Assembly (NCBI GenBank): GCA_001839685.1
Contig: MLAK01000949.1
Location: 63,759-127,758 of the forward strand
Reading direction: 5' to 3'
From: Tritrichomonas foetus
Taxonomy: Eukaryota; Parabasalia; Tritrichomonadida; Tritrichomonadidae
DNA: 64,000 nt
Part shown: positions 49,570 through 61,400 of the stretch, one piece after another
Numbering within the stretch: the first letter of the stretch is position 1
Layout of the letters: every line of letters begins with the position of its first letter
Translations under genes and position numbers: made by a program
The notes under the pieces: model-generated
What the model was told of the DNA's origin: nothing
The model's database searches: none
Seen by the model: only the letters and a program-made list of their open reading frames with translations

Positions 49570-52500
49570 TCATTTTGGAGATGTAAACCCTTTTTTCAGA
49601 TTTTGGATTTCAAAATCAAGTTCGCTCATTATTGGTAAAACAATCATTGGCTCTGGACTATCCAAAAATTTCTTTTGATTATTTTCAATTATTCGAATTC
49701 TTGCTCGATATTTTTTCACTAATAGAATCATTCGCATTGATTCATTCACCAAGTTTTCTGAATCAATATTTTCATTTAAAGCTTCTGCAAGCGCAGCCAC
49801 AACTTTGAATAAATCGTTGTTGATTCTTTGTTTTTGATAATCCAATTGAGTACTTAATTTGTTTTGTAATACTTCATTTTTCTTTTTCAGTTTTTTGCAC
49901 TCTTTTGACTTTAACTCACATATTATTCTTAAATCTTCGGTTTCATTCAATTTCATATTTTGAGAATTTTGTGAAATAGAATTCGTAAATTCTTTTATCT
50001 GATCGTTTAAATCATCATTTGTAATTGATAACTCTTTCACTTTTTGAATAGATTGATCCAATTTTTTTTGGAGATTTTGATTTATTTGCAAACTTTCGTT
50101 TAAACGGCTCTGTAAATAAGAATTGTCTTTTTCGAGTTCTTCTTTGTTGTGAATTGTGTTTATGTGGATTTTTGAAATGTCTTCAACTTTATTCAAGTTG
50201 GCTGCCAGTTTTTTCAAAAGGTCATCATTTTCTTTTTTCAATAAATTAAAGTTGAGATTTTGCTGGTCAATTTTGTGACGTAATATTTCATTTTCTTCAA
50301 AAACACCTGCCATTGTTTCTTTCATTTCACTGACAATTTTATTTTCTGTATTTTCCTTCATTTCTTGTGATTTTTTGAGAGATTGAATTTTGGTTTTCAT
50401 TTTTGTTACTTTTGTTGACAAATTTTGGAATTGAATAGAAAGATGAGTGTTTTCATTGAAACTATTTTCTTTTTCTAATAGGAGCTCATTTATCCTTTCT
50501 TTTAATGATTTATTTGAATCTTTTAAAGATTGAATTATGTCCGAATTTGCCACTGTTTCCATCAATTTTTTTTGAATTTCTTTCTGAAGGTTTAAAAGTT
50601 TGTCATTTAAAGCAATTTTTTCACGCTCAATTTTTTCGAGTTCAGATTGGATGGATTTCAAATTTTTGGATGTTAATTTTAAGTTTTTTTGAGTTTCTTC
50701 TAATTCATTTTTCTGCATCTGGAAAGAACTTTGAACAGAACTTTCAGAAAGTGACAAAAAATAGATCCTTTCATTTGCTTGCATTAAATTTGAATGAATA
50801 ATTGAACTTTCAGCTTTTATTTTTTCTAGAGCTTTCGATAATTCTATATTTTCTTTTTTTAATGATTCATAACTTAATTTCATTGTATTATTTTCTATTT
50901 TTAATGAATTGTAATTCATTTCAATTGAGCTTTTTGCAGTTTCATTCATGATTTTCGATGATTTCAATTCTGTTAATTCTATTTTTGTGGATAATAATTC
51001 ATTCTGGACAAATTCCAAGGATTTTCGAGCATCATCTCTTTGATTTTTCACTTTTTGAAGCTTTAATTGCTTTTCATGAATAGAGTTTGTTAGTTGTTCA
51101 TATTCTTTTTGAAAATTGAGCATATTGTTCTCTGTGAGAAGGAGTTTTTTGTTGAGTTCTTTTGAATCAGTATTTAATTGTTGGACATGTTGGTTTAGAC
51201 TAGAAATCTCAATGTCTTTTTGATGAATTACAGCCTCATATTTTTGTTTTTCATTTTTTAAGTTATCGATTATTGAATTCATTTTGAACAGAGAATTTTT
51301 GAGGGTTTTGTTTTTATTTTTGATTGCATCAATTCTATCATTCATATTCGATAAGGAATTTGAAATTTCCGATTTTTCATTTTCTAAAGAAACAATAGAA
51401 TTTTCTTTCAAATATGTTTCATTTTTAAGGGCTTTTAGTTGATTCAACAAATCTTCTTTTTCATCATCAAGTAAAGCAACGTTTCGTTTTAATTCTATAA
51501 TTTTGTTTTGTAAGGATTGATTCATGGCTTTATAGTTGGTATTTTGTTTCCTATAACTACTTAGAATGTTTTTCAGTTTCATTACATCGTTCATGCTTTC
51601 AACATTTGAACCATCAAAGCTAGAATTAGATAAAATTGAAGAATTTCCAGAAATTTTAGAAATACCTGAATATGTTTGTGTTTTGTCATCATTTTGATTT
51701 TCCATTTGACTCTTTAATTTATGAATTTGATCAGTAAGTTTTTGAAGTGAATCATTGAATCCTTTATTAGCTTCATTTGCATCAGACAAAGAATGATGTA
51801 ATTCTAAATTTTCATTTTTAAGCTGAGAAATTTGTCGACTTAATTCAACAATTTTCTTTTTAGCGGAAGTTAGATCTATTTGCATATTTAATTTAGAATT
51901 CTTTTCATTATCATCATTAGTATCTTTAGAAAGAGAAAAAGATTTTGAGCAATTGTTATTATTTTCAAATTTTTCAAGTTTGTTTTTCATCTGTTCAACA
52001 ATTTTCAATAGATTACTGTTTTCTTCTTTTAAATTTTCTATTTGAACCTTAAAATTTATTGGTATATGTTTACTAAAATTATTATTATTATTTTCATCTG
52101 AAAATAGTTCTGAAGTGATTTCTGAACTGTTTTCAGAATAGTTTTCAATTTTACTTTTTTCTTGTGAGATTTTTCCTTTGTTTCGAATTATTTTTAAATC
52201 ATTTTGAAAATCCTTTATTTTTTGTTTCAGAGTTATATTTTCAGTTTCTAAAGAATTTATTTTTAGAGCAGTGTTTTTGAGTTTTTTTTCAAATTCATTA
52301 TTTTTTATAATTAAAATGTCATTCACAAAAGAAGAAAATTCAAAAAGTGCACAAATTTCACCAAAACTGTTTCTAAGTTCATCAGGATTAGAAGAAAGTT
52401 CAACTTCTTGTCTTATTTTCTTAATGTTTTCAAGTTTAAAAGGTATTTGGGTACTTAAAGGTGAGGTCAATTGAATATGTGGCAAAACTGATTTTAAACG

Positions 52501-52863
52501 GTCAGCTTCTTTCACAAAAAAATCGCGGTGAATGAATTTTTCTGCTAAATAAGAATTACTACAAACTTTTTGAATAATTTCCTCATCGTTCGATGAAAAA
52601 GCTTCGAAAATAGAAACGCATTGCTGTAAATAGGAAACTAAACGCCGATTTTGATCATTGGTCGAATTTTTCTGTTTATTTGGTGAAAAGTTCTTGAGAA
52701 GGATTTCGAGTAGTTGGCATAACTTTGGAAATTGACGATTTAAATTTCTTTCTGCAAGAATTTCGGTATATAAATTCACTTGATCAGGATCTCCTAAATC
52801 AATTTTAGTTTCTAGTACACTCAAAAGACTTGATAGAGGGTCGTTTGGTTCGGTTTCATCCAT
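49570..52863 (-). CDS. Large coiled-coil protein
   Basis: Predicted 1,097 aa. Residues 1-~180 form a helical, non-coiled N-terminal domain (MDETEPNDPLSSLLSVLETK..., Leu-rich, charged), then an almost unbroken heptad-rich region to ~1,030, rich in Asn, Lys, Glu, Ser. A short C-terminal helix (ALAEALNENIDSENLVNESM) and a tail end the protein. No catalytic, membrane or zinc motif is visible. It resembles in size and composition the protein at 14482-17724 but I see no shared sequence blocks beyond coiled-coil bias. Possible roles: golgin-like tether, centrosomal or cytoskeletal scaffold; not decided. The ATG at 52863 (MDETEP) follows TTCAAAG about 15 nt upstream. Confidence 0.8.
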   Translation of the reverse strand: MDETEPNDPLSSLLSVLETKIDLGDPDQVNLYTEILAERNLNRQFPKLCQLLEILLKNFSPNKQKNSTNDQNRRLVSYLQQCVSIFEAFSSNDEEIIQKVCSNSYLAEKFIHRDFFVKEADRLKSVLPHIQLTSPLSTQIPFKLENIKKIRQEVELSSNPDELRNSFGEICALFEFSSFVNDILIIKNNEFEKKLKNTALKINSLETENITLKQKIKDFQNDLKIIRNKGKISQEKSKIENYSENSSEITSELFSDENNNNNFSKHIPINFKVQIENLKEENSNLLKIVEQMKNKLEKFENNNNCSKSFSLSKDTNDDNEKNSKLNMQIDLTSAKKKIVELSRQISQLKNENLELHHSLSDANEANKGFNDSLQKLTDQIHKLKSQMENQNDDKTQTYSGISKISGNSSILSNSSFDGSNVESMNDVMKLKNILSSYRKQNTNYKAMNQSLQNKIIELKRNVALLDDEKEDLLNQLKALKNETYLKENSIVSLENEKSEISNSLSNMNDRIDAIKNKNKTLKNSLFKMNSIIDNLKNEKQKYEAVIHQKDIEISSLNQHVQQLNTDSKELNKKLLLTENNMLNFQKEYEQLTNSIHEKQLKLQKVKNQRDDARKSLEFVQNELLSTKIELTELKSSKIMNETAKSSIEMNYNSLKIENNTMKLSYESLKKENIELSKALEKIKAESSIIHSNLMQANERIYFLSLSESSVQSSFQMQKNELEETQKNLKLTSKNLKSIQSELEKIEREKIALNDKLLNLQKEIQKKLMETVANSDIIQSLKDSNKSLKERINELLLEKENSFNENTHLSIQFQNLSTKVTKMKTKIQSLKKSQEMKENTENKIVSEMKETMAGVFEENEILRHKIDQQNLNFNLLKKENDDLLKKLAANLNKVEDISKIHINTIHNKEELEKDNSYLQSRLNESLQINQNLQKKLDQSIQKVKELSITNDDLNDQIKEFTNSISQNSQNMKLNETEDLRIICELKSKECKKLKKKNEVLQNKLSTQLDYQKQRINNDLFKVVAALAEALNENIDSENLVNESMRMILLVKKYRARIRIIENNQKKFLDSPEPMIVLPIMSELDFEIQNLKKGFTSPK

Positions 52864-53534
52864 TCATGGATTTCTTTGAATAGCCAAATAACTTCTGAAA
52901 AAATTAGGAAATGGCGGGAAATTTCTTGTCATCTATCAACAATACAATATGTCTCAGAATCTTAGATATCTCTACTGGTATGAAATATGTCTGAATTATT
53001 CTATCTCACTAATAACAAAGAATATAAGCAATTACCTAACCATTCCCCTTCATAATATATAATGTCTGAGTTTACAATAGTATTCAATCTCTAGAGTTTA
53101 ATCAATAAATCATATATCATGAATGTATTTTTCCTTTAAGAGTTCTAGAATTTATTGATGTTTGACTAAATATTTACATATTCGGTATATGTTACTAATT
53201 ACTGTCTCTTTCTCGAATTTCGAACGAAATCATAGATGGCTATCGGGCACTTTTCGCATCTAGCCATTGGATTAGTTATTGATCAAGCAAATTCTTGATA
53301 AATTGGAAATGTTTCTTGATAGATGTCAGTGCATCTTCAAGAGATGATAGACTTTTTGATTTAATGAATATTGGAAATATACTAATCATTTCTCAATCTG
53401 TGCAATTTTTATGGTCAATCATGAAAAATGGTATAGATTTACCTGCAGCTACATGATGAAGATCATAATTTAGTTTTGAAAGGATTGCTACAGCGATTTC
53501 CAAATCTCCGATCCAATTGCAAAATCCATTGGTA
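52864..53534. other. Intergenic
   Basis: 5' flank of the coiled-coil gene and insertion context of the mariner element. No gene recognised. Confidence 0.5.
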
Positions 53535-53536
53535 TA

Positions 53537-54821
53537 GGGTGTCCGGTAATGTGATGTCACTAAGTATAATAAAGTCATTTCTAATAAGTCATTTTTTATT
53601 GATAAGTATTTCAAAATATGTAGTCTCCATTGGCATCAATAACTTTTTTCAGTCTATTTTGCCATTCTGCAAAAACTGAAAACAAAGTTTCCGATGGAAT
53701 TTCATTGAAAATTTGGACTATTGTTTGAATCAAATGGCTTGGTGATTCAAAAACAATTCCTTTAACTTTTTCTTTAATAGTTCCAAATAAAAAAAAGTCG
53801 CTAGGCGCCAAATCAGGTGAATATGCCGGATGTGGAACTGATTCTAGTGAGTTTTCATTTATATATTTTTTGACAATTTTTGCCACATGAGGCTTTGCAT
53901 TGTCATAATGAACAAATAATTTTTTATAATTATTCGAGTTTTTAAACTCAACAATTTTTGACGTAATGGCTGTAATATAATATGCAGCATTAAACTTTTC
54001 ATTTGGCGGCAAAACATCAATATGAATTATCCCATGAGGGTTCCAAAATACAGTCACCATAAATTTAGTGATCTGAAACCCTGGATTTTGAATAGTTGGG
54101 ATTACTGAGTTTTCAGGAATCCATTGTGTATTGAAATCAGTCTTGGAATAAAACCAAGACTCATCTCCTGTTATTAAAAAGGTGAAATTAGTTTTTTGTT
54201 CTGCATTCAAAATTTTAAGAAGTTTTTTTGCCAATAAAACTCTATTGGCCTTTTGATTTTCTGTTAGAATATGTGGCACCCATCGAAGATGCACATGTTT
54301 ATACATTAATTTTGATGTTAAACGATCATAAATTGTCGATTTTGGTTCACCTAAAACATTAGCAATATATCGACACGATGAATGTGGAAATTCGGTTAAA
54401 ACATCTAAAATTTTCCAGTCAAGAATATCATAACTTTGGCACTTTTTCTCTTTTTTCACAGGCTGTGTGTTTTGACTTCTGTTCAGTTCTGCCATGACTC
54501 GGTAGATTTGTCTTTGAGACAAACATTTTTCTTTCAAGACACTCTTCATTTCTTCATATATTTCTTTGCCCCTTTTTCCTTCAAGCTGCAGAAAAGTTAT
54601 GATTGAATGTTGATCAATCATTTTTTAATAAACGTGCATCGTGTACGTTTATAAATTATTCTTTTTTTTATGAAAAAGATTCTTTATCTCTATTTTCAGT
54701 CAAGAGAAAAAAAAATTGTTTTCAAAATTTTTATGTTAACATTGCATAGTTTATTATTTATAAATATAATGTATTGATTTCACTTCTAATGTGGGTAGTG
54801 ACATCACGCCTCCGGACACCC
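53537..54821 (-). mobile_element. Mariner (Tc1/mariner superfamily) transposon, apparently complete
   Basis: A 1,285-bp element flanked by TA at 53535-53536 and 54822-53823-equivalent position 54823, the expected target duplication. Terminal inverted repeats start GGGTGTCCGG at both ends and share GTGATGTCACTA after a short variable spacer (TAAT versus AGGC). It encodes one uninterrupted transposase. This resembles the Tvmar1-type mariners of Trichomonas vaginalis. Confidence 0.92.
53611..54621 (-). CDS. Mariner transposase, DD34D
   Basis: Cut-and-paste transposase of 336 aa, the usual mariner length. N-terminal helix-turn-helix DNA-binding half (1-~110), linker WVPHIL (114-119; family WVPHEL), catalytic TGDESWFY (Asp153), VHYDNAKPH (Asp240) and HPAYSPDLAPSDFFLFG (Asp275). 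Asp240 and Asp275 are separated by exactly 34 residues, the mariner DD34D signature. No stop, frameshift or missing catalytic residue, so the copy could be active. The start is the ATG at 54621 (MIDQHSII), about 200 bp inside the right TIR end. Confidence 0.95.
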   Translation of the reverse strand: MIDQHSIITFLQLEGKRGKEIYEEMKSVLKEKCLSQRQIYRVMAELNRSQNTQPVKKEKKCQSYDILDWKILDVLTEFPHSSCRYIANVLGEPKSTIYDRLTSKLMYKHVHLRWVPHILTENQKANRVLLAKKLLKILNAEQKTNFTFLITGDESWFYSKTDFNTQWIPENSVIPTIQNPGFQITKFMVTVFWNPHGIIHIDVLPPNEKFNAAYYITAITSKIVEFKNSNNYKKLFVHYDNAKPHVAKIVKKYINENSLESVPHPAYSPDLAPSDFFLFGTIKEKVKGIVFESPSHLIQTIVQIFNEIPSETLFSVFAEWQNRLKKVIDANGDYIF

Positions 54822-54823
54822 TA

Positions 54824-55531
54824 TATTTGACATAAATATGTAACCGATCAACTCTTTCTAGAGCGTATAAAATTCATTCTTTAGTTACATGATAGGTAAA
54901 AAATCAAAATTTGAGGATTTATCATTTATCTTCACTATGTCTTCAGGTGAAACAAGATCCAATAATATATATATTATCTTTGATTGATTTCTTTTCACAC
55001 CAAATTTAGTTCACTTGTTTCATAATCATGAGAAAGTTTATGATCAATAAGAATCTTAATACTTTCACAAATCCCCAATAAATGATAGATTTCATTAAAT
55101 TATTATTCATATTAACTTTATTGTTATTTTCAGCTCTTTATTCAGTTAATAAACGCAGAAGGTCATATTAAAAAGAAAATGATAAGAGATGTCTTCTTGA
55201 AGGAATTCAGAGCTTCTTCTAGATCATGTTCAACAAGAAACTTGAGGAAAATGAACTCCCATATTGCCAAAAAATAATATAGCCAAAAAATAAAATAATA
55301 TTTAATGCAACAAATGTCAGAGCCTTCGTAATATGGCACAATTCAGGTGAATCTATATTTCTTGATTAACTTTTGGTCGTAATGCAGAGGTATAAAATAT
55401 AGGTATATCAGAGACGGAAATACGAAGAAGAAAGTTTACTTACTAATAATTTTAATAAATCAAATATTTTTCTTTGTTATTTTCTCGTTATCAATTTTTT
55501 TTCGAGCAATTTTTGTATATTATGAAAAAAC
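54824..55531. other. Intergenic (0.7 kb)
   Basis: AT-rich region between mariner and the Rab stop; nothing recognised. Confidence 0.5.
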
Positions 55532-56134
55532 TCAACATTTACATCCTTGGTCATCCTGCTGTGCCTTATTGGTGAGTTTTTCAGATGGTGCTGCGTCGAG
55601 GACGATGTCCCCGCTAACTACGGAGTGGTAGATCTCCTGCGTGATGGAGAAAAATGCCTCACGAATATTTTTATTAATTTTTGCAGAAGATTCCATATAT
55701 GTCATGTTATGTGAATCCATAAATTGCTGAATTTCAGAATCTGTGACGGCTTTTTTGTCAACGAGATCTTTTTTATTTCCGACGATGATCATCTTCACTT
55801 TTGGATGGCAGTACTTGCGAACTTGGTCGACCCAGTTCTCGAGGGCCTGAAATGATCCGTGGTCTGTCAAAGAAAAGACGATTAAGACTCCTATTGCGTT
55901 TCGATAATATGCCTTACCAACTGATTGGTACCTTTCTTGGCCGGCTGTGTCCCAAATTTGAAGTTTGATATTGTGGCCATCAATTGTGAGTGTGTGAGTC
56001 ATGAATTCGACGCCAATCGTGGACGGCTGATCTTCCATATAATCGTTTAAGCAGAGCCTGCGAACGATCGAAGTTTTGCCAACTGACGAATTTCCGACGA
56101 GTAGAAACTTGAATGAATAGTCGCGAGATGCCAT
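55532..56134 (-). CDS. Rab-family small GTPase
   Basis: Membrane-traffic GTPase of 200 aa. P-loop GNSSVGKT (14-21), switch I STIGVEF (38-44; Thr39), WDTAGQERY (61-69), GNKKDL and ESSAK guanine-binding motifs, and C-terminal CKC, a dual geranylgeranylation signal. All nucleotide-binding residues are intact, including switch II Gln66. The switch regions look Rab-type rather than Ras, Rho or Arf; the subfamily (Rab3/8/11-like effector face) is not decided. The ATG at 56134 gives MASRDYSFKFLLVG, a typical Rab start. TTTCAGG lies ~35 nt upstream. Confidence 0.95.
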   Translation of the reverse strand: MASRDYSFKFLLVGNSSVGKTSIVRRLCLNDYMEDQPSTIGVEFMTHTLTIDGHNIKLQIWDTAGQERYQSVGKAYYRNAIGVLIVFSLTDHGSFQALENWVDQVRKYCHPKVKMIIVGNKKDLVDKKAVTDSEIQQFMDSHNMTYMESSAKINKNIREAFFSITQEIYHSVVSGDIVLDAAPSEKLTNKAQQDDQGCKC

Positions 56135-56470
56135 TTTTAGCGCAAAATACTACTCCTGAAACAAAAATTTTTGAATTCAAATCAATTCATTGAAGGGGTG
56201 ACCGTTTACGAAACTTTCAAAACTCATGGTATTCAGTTATGGTTGAAAAGATTAATGATGAATTCAATATCCCATTTTTTTCATTATCTATTTGAATGAA
56301 TATATGGCTTTAAATCAGCCAAATACTTTCTGAAAATAATGATGGATATGTTTGATCCATTTCTGCAATTTATCCAAATTATGAATAAAAACTATGTATA
56401 TTAGAAAATGGAATAATACAATTGCAATATAAAGGGTAACACAAATTACTTTATAATATTACTTATATTT
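56135..56470. other. Intergenic
   Basis: Rab 5' flank; AT-rich, nothing recognised. Confidence 0.5.
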
Positions 56471-56929
56471 TCATTTATTAATATTTTCCCTTTCCTTCAC
56501 AAAAAGTGATGGAAATATTGCCATAACAGTTATTTGACACGAAATGTGATCTCTGTGAAGATATTCACCAAGATTATGGTAATGATATTCATTCCCTACA
56601 CCGATTTCAAACATAGGTGAATAAGCGTAAACAATAGCTGTTGTCCAATTTTTCTTATCAATAGAATATCTCAGATAATCCTTATTGAGAGGATGTCCAA
56701 CACAATCTGTTGAAAAGATCCAACGTTGGACAAGAGGGTTCTTTGGAATGTTTTCTTGAGAAACTGGTTTGTCTTCTACATGAATAGAACCCGTTCTTTT
56801 ATATGCATCAACAGCAACAAGATCAACTGGATCACTTGGATGTGTTACCTGAGGTAAATAATCTTGCTGATTGTCTACTGCTGCACCTGTATGACTTTTC
56901 TTGGTATATGGTGGAATTCTTATATTCAT
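56471..56929 (-). pseudogene. Unrecognised gene fragment (152 codons)
   Basis: Open frame of 152 codons starting MNIRIPPYTKKSHTG and ending KERENINK, with well-balanced composition including Trp, His and Cys, unlike chance AT-rich frames. I do not recognise a domain. It lies directly beside opposite-strand fragments and other minus-strand remnants, so it is probably the tail of a broken gene, though a short intact gene is possible. Confidence 0.45.
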
Positions 56930-57100
56930 TATGCATCCTGCTTCTCATGCTATTTTCACTGAATTCAATCATTCAATTTCATCCATTGTCAACTTTGCAT
57001 CTTCTCCACGAGTTGTTCGTCTGTCGAATCAGAATGTTAATTGTGTAGGAATTACTCAATCTGATGGTGTATTAATCAAGAATTTTGAAGCTGTTCTTGA

Positions 57101-57535
57101 TCTTTTTCCAAAAATTATTTAGCGCCAGAAGTCAAAAATGATTCACATGTTGACTTCTCGACTCCAGTTGATGTGCATGCGTTTGTGTGTATTGTATACA
57201 TGTTTTCTTATGATATGACATCAGATAACAAAAATAAAAAAGACTTCTTCTTTCGATTGAAGATTCGGAAAGGCTGGAGACCAAACAAGCCTGCAATAAT
57301 AACAAATTCTTATTGTAACCTTATAATTGTTTGTTGGGAAAAATCAAGTGTAAGTCATCCTCAGTTTTCTGACATTTCAAACATGATAATGGGTGATGAA
57401 TTGGTACTTAATGAAAATGGAGGTTCCAAAACTACAAGTCCTTCCAAGAACATTAACAACTTTTGCTGCTTTTGTATCCTCAGCAATAATTTTTGCACCA
57501 TATTCAAGTGGATTAATTCTCATAGATGGCATTGA
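57101..57535 (+). pseudogene. Protein kinase C-lobe fragment (TKL-like)
   Basis: Open frame without its catalytic part. It reads YLAPEVKNDSHVDFSTPVDVHAF..., i.e. the APE motif and subdomain IX Asp, then KIRKGWRPNKPAIITNSY and LIIVCWEKSS...HPQFSDIS, the typical end of trichomonad TKL kinases (CW..xP..RPSF-like). The N-lobe, HRD and DFG are missing; an in-frame TGA precedes position 57101. The preceding plus-strand frame (56930-57123) is not kinase-like. The FGC of the usual VDVYAFGC has become FVC, consistent with decay. Truncated, non-functional. Confidence 0.7.
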
Positions 57536-57750
57536 ACCATGACAACTTTTTCAAATAACTTCAACTTCAACTTGACATCTTCCTCGTTGTCAAATATACA
57601 TTCCACAGGGACCAAGATTAAGATTACCAGTTTCTTCTATAATCGTAACACAATCTGAAACTTGATTTAGCTCTATATGTTATTTCCTTATTATATGCTA
57701 TGAAGCACCATCATTGTCTTCTTCTGCAATGGTTGCAATGGAAATCACTT

Positions 57751-58266
57751 TTACAACATTTTAATTATAGTAAATGCTTGTCTCAAGTAAGCTTTTTGTT
57801 GCAAATACTTGTGAAACACCATTTTGTAATTGTTCAGCACTTCCTTCTCCAAACAATCTTTGAGTGGTATATATTTGAGTTCAAAACGCCTTCTATCTTC
57901 ATCAACTTTATCATAATAAATGAAACCATTGAATAAATCTATTCCTTCACCTAAGTTTGTCATGACAATCTTTACATAGTGGGAAAACTGTATCATATGT
58001 ACATCCATATAAATGACTTTTAGATAATCAACAGGAGTTTGGTCATCTGGATCAGATACTGTCCATACTAAATGACCGATTTCTTCATCATCTAAATCTT
58101 TTTCATTTAGGACAGTACCAATTTCGAAAACTCGCTTCTTAAGATAATCAAATGGGTGTGCTTCATGATTTGGTGTTCCATAGAGGGGATTTTTTGAATA
58201 ATAATCAGCATGAATGAATAAGTTCTTTAAAAGTTCACAAGCTTCTGAAGCCTCTGAAAATTTTTG
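57751..58266 (-). pseudogene. Unrecognised gene fragment (171 codons, no start codon until mid-frame)
   Basis: Open from a TAA at 58267-58269 to a stop at 57751, with the first ATG only at 58008. The sequence is protein-like (PLYGTPNHEAHPFDYLKK, GHLVWTVSDPDDQTPVDYLK). Downstream on the same strand (about 57440-57660) further coherent bits such as NPLEYGAKIIAEDTKAAKVV appear in frames broken by stops. Together with 56471-56929 this suggests one decayed minus-strand gene into which, or beside which, a plus-strand kinase fragment was inserted. Family unknown. Confidence 0.45.
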
Positions 58267-58461
58267 TTATACATATGATTGAATATGCTGACAATACTGA
58301 AAGACATTTCTCATTTTACAATGAGCCACTTGATGACAAATAACAAAAGAGAAAATCTTGCTAAAAGAAATAACCAATGAATAAACTTATCGTATATGCA
58401 AATAGTTTAATTATATAAAAAAATCATATATTAATAAAATGATAAAATGGTAGATATGTAA

Positions 58462-61400
58462 TTACTTTCTCAGTATAGCATTTGCTTCATTATTAAATCC
58501 ATTTTCCTGGAGCACCATTGCAATTAATTCATCACCACGAACATTTCGCTTCACAAATTCAATGAATGATTTTTCATTTGCTGCTCGACTGTGAATTGAT
58601 TTCATTAATCCAAGAACAACATTTCTGTATGATCCATATTCCAATCTTGTTATTTCTTTGAAAAATTGTGGGATTTTCCCATCACCAGAAGATTGAAGTT
58701 TATCAACAGCTACATCGCAAACTTCATTCATAGAAACATCAGGAAGTTCGCAAATTTCTGAAAAATAGCCAACTTGTAAATTGATTAATAAAAATGAACC
58801 AAGTTGCAAAGTATTTTTCTTTGAAGTCATTAATTCCAAATGTTTATCAAACGGTATATTTTTCTGTATAAGAAATGTAATAATAGATAATTGAAGATTA
58901 ACTCTTTGTTGTAAATTAAATAATGATTCATCTGAAAAGAATGCTTGATGCAATTTTCGATCAGAATCAGTTAATGATTTTGTAATTAATGCTTTCATTT
59001 CATTTAATAAATCTTGTCTGTCTTTCCAACTTCCTGATATTTCGAATAACTTAATTGCTGCAAAAATGGAATTGTCAAAGAAATTAATTCGCTTCTGGAT
59101 ATCATACAAACAATGATACATTTCATTATTCTTTAAGAAACTAATAAAGTCTAATAAAACTGGTGTAAATGACTCAATGCGACGTACAACCCGTCTCCAA
59201 AAAACATTCCAATGAGAAAATGCGAGTGCAGGAGTTACAAGCACTTTTAAGAATGTTGACATTCTTAACGAGTTCGAAATATTGGAAAACAAATCAAATG
59301 CTTCTTCAAATTGTCCTGATTGACAATGAAATTGAATACTATCTTCAGTTGCACCAATTATAGATAAAGCTTTATTCAATGCAGTTATTTGTGGGGAATT
59401 TAGGAGGACCAAACAATCAGGATTAGCCAAAGCTTTCTTAATTTCTTGATTTAAGAAAGATGGAGTAGAGGTTTCATCGAATTTTGGTGGAAATTCTTTC
59501 TGGATAAAATCATTCATTCTTATTGGTAATGGATAGGACAAAGAAGTGATTAAATCTTCAGCAACTGGTTGACAGTCAATTTTTAATGCACGATGTGCAT
59601 TATATATATTGATTAATTCATTTATTCCATCATCCATTAAACCAAGTTCAAAGCAAGAAATAACATTATTAAAGAAACGATTTTCAAGGCCCCAAACACC
59701 TTGAATGTCAATTAGTAAGCGTGTTCTATCATATTTCATGCATAAATTAGCATATTCACTTCCACGGTGTCGATGTGAGAATCCTTCAAATGTATAATTT
59801 TCTTTATAAAGTGAATAAAAGTTGCAATTTATAAATCGCGATAAATTTTCTAATTTTATAAAAGTTGATTCAAATCGTGAAGCATCAGACAAACTTGTCA
59901 TATGAATTTTGAAAGTATTTAAAGCATTAACTAATCTAGGAATTCTATACATAGCTCTAATTTCGGTCTCTAATGAATCAACTTTAATTTTAGAGATTCG
60001 GTCAACAACCAATTTCACAATTTGAGTCATCAAAGAAGTTGAAACACTTTTCACTGATTCTTTAATTTCATTCAACAATGAAATCAATTGCGAATACTTG
60101 AAAGGTTCACTTTGAGATTTATTTAATTTACCATCTGAAGAAGATGTGGAAAGACCAGAAATTTTGTAGATTTTTTCTTGGAATACAAGTTCAATTTCTG
60201 AAGGATCATTTCTTTCGCATTGATATTTATAACGCATTTTTTTAACGAAGTCTCGAAGTGATGGAAAAGTGAGTTCAATATCAGTTAGATCATTTTCAGT
60301 TGCAGAATTCTGAATGATTGTTTCAAGATGCTGCATCATATTAAATTCAGTTGCCATTTTCTTTGCTTTAATAAACATTTTCTTTGAAATTAACAGTTCA
60401 AGTTCTTTTTCTAATGGTAGATCTGATGCTGTAATTCCAGCGAAGCATGAATAATAGCAAAATGGCATTAATTGAAGAAAATCAGACATTGACAATGTTG
60501 GAATAAATGGTTGATACAGTGATATTGCAATCTTTGGATTTCTTATATACAAGTCATTCAAAATCTCAAATGGAAATGGTTTAACAGAGAGACATTTCCT
60601 TAATAATTTTTCATAAATTGATTCAGGAATTTCATACAAAGTTTCATCACATTTTCGTAAAAATTCTTCAACATCTTTACAATCATTCAAATTATTGCTA
60701 TTTTCAAAATTAATACCTTCTGTTGAAACTAGAACAGGTTGAATTCCTTGTACAACAGCAGTAATGATTTTGTTGTCTTTATATTTTTCTGGAACAGTTT
60801 TTGCTTTGAGTAATGAAGAAGTTTCATCGCTTTGAATTATATAAGAAATGAAATCTTTTACTTCTAAGTTTTGATCACCTGCTTTTTCAGATAATTTAAC
60901 TATATCTATAAACCCTTTCAATAAAATGTAATTTGATAAATCAATTTCTTCTGAAAGCAAATTTTCATTTAATGTATTTACAATGTTTTTAATTATTTCA
61001 ATATCAAATAAACAAAGGGGAGAAAGTTTAAGATTTTTCCTTCGATTAATTAATTCTGGATAAAGATCAGTTTCAAATTTCATCATATTATATGATAAGA
61101 AATAGTTTGCAGTGAATAATGATTTATCCAAAGTTTCAGGAAATCGTGTTGGCAAATTTGTAGCAACCTTTAAAATTGTGTCAGCCATTGCAGCTATTTG
61201 GTAAATTGGATCATTTTTATCTTTAATTAGTTTTTTGGCTTCTTTAAAATTCTTTTGTGAAATATAAACAGAAAATTTCAAACGGACTAAAGCTTGTTTG
61301 ATAAATTTATTATTTGGTGAGAATTTACTCAAAATTGTTACAATTTCAGCCATTTCGTCATTGTTACAAAAATAAGAATCACCATTTTGAAGGAACAAAA

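Noticed and set aside
57751..58008. Standalone 85-aa gene
   Set aside because: The same frame is open and protein-like for 86 codons upstream of this ATG, so the ATG is internal to a larger broken gene.
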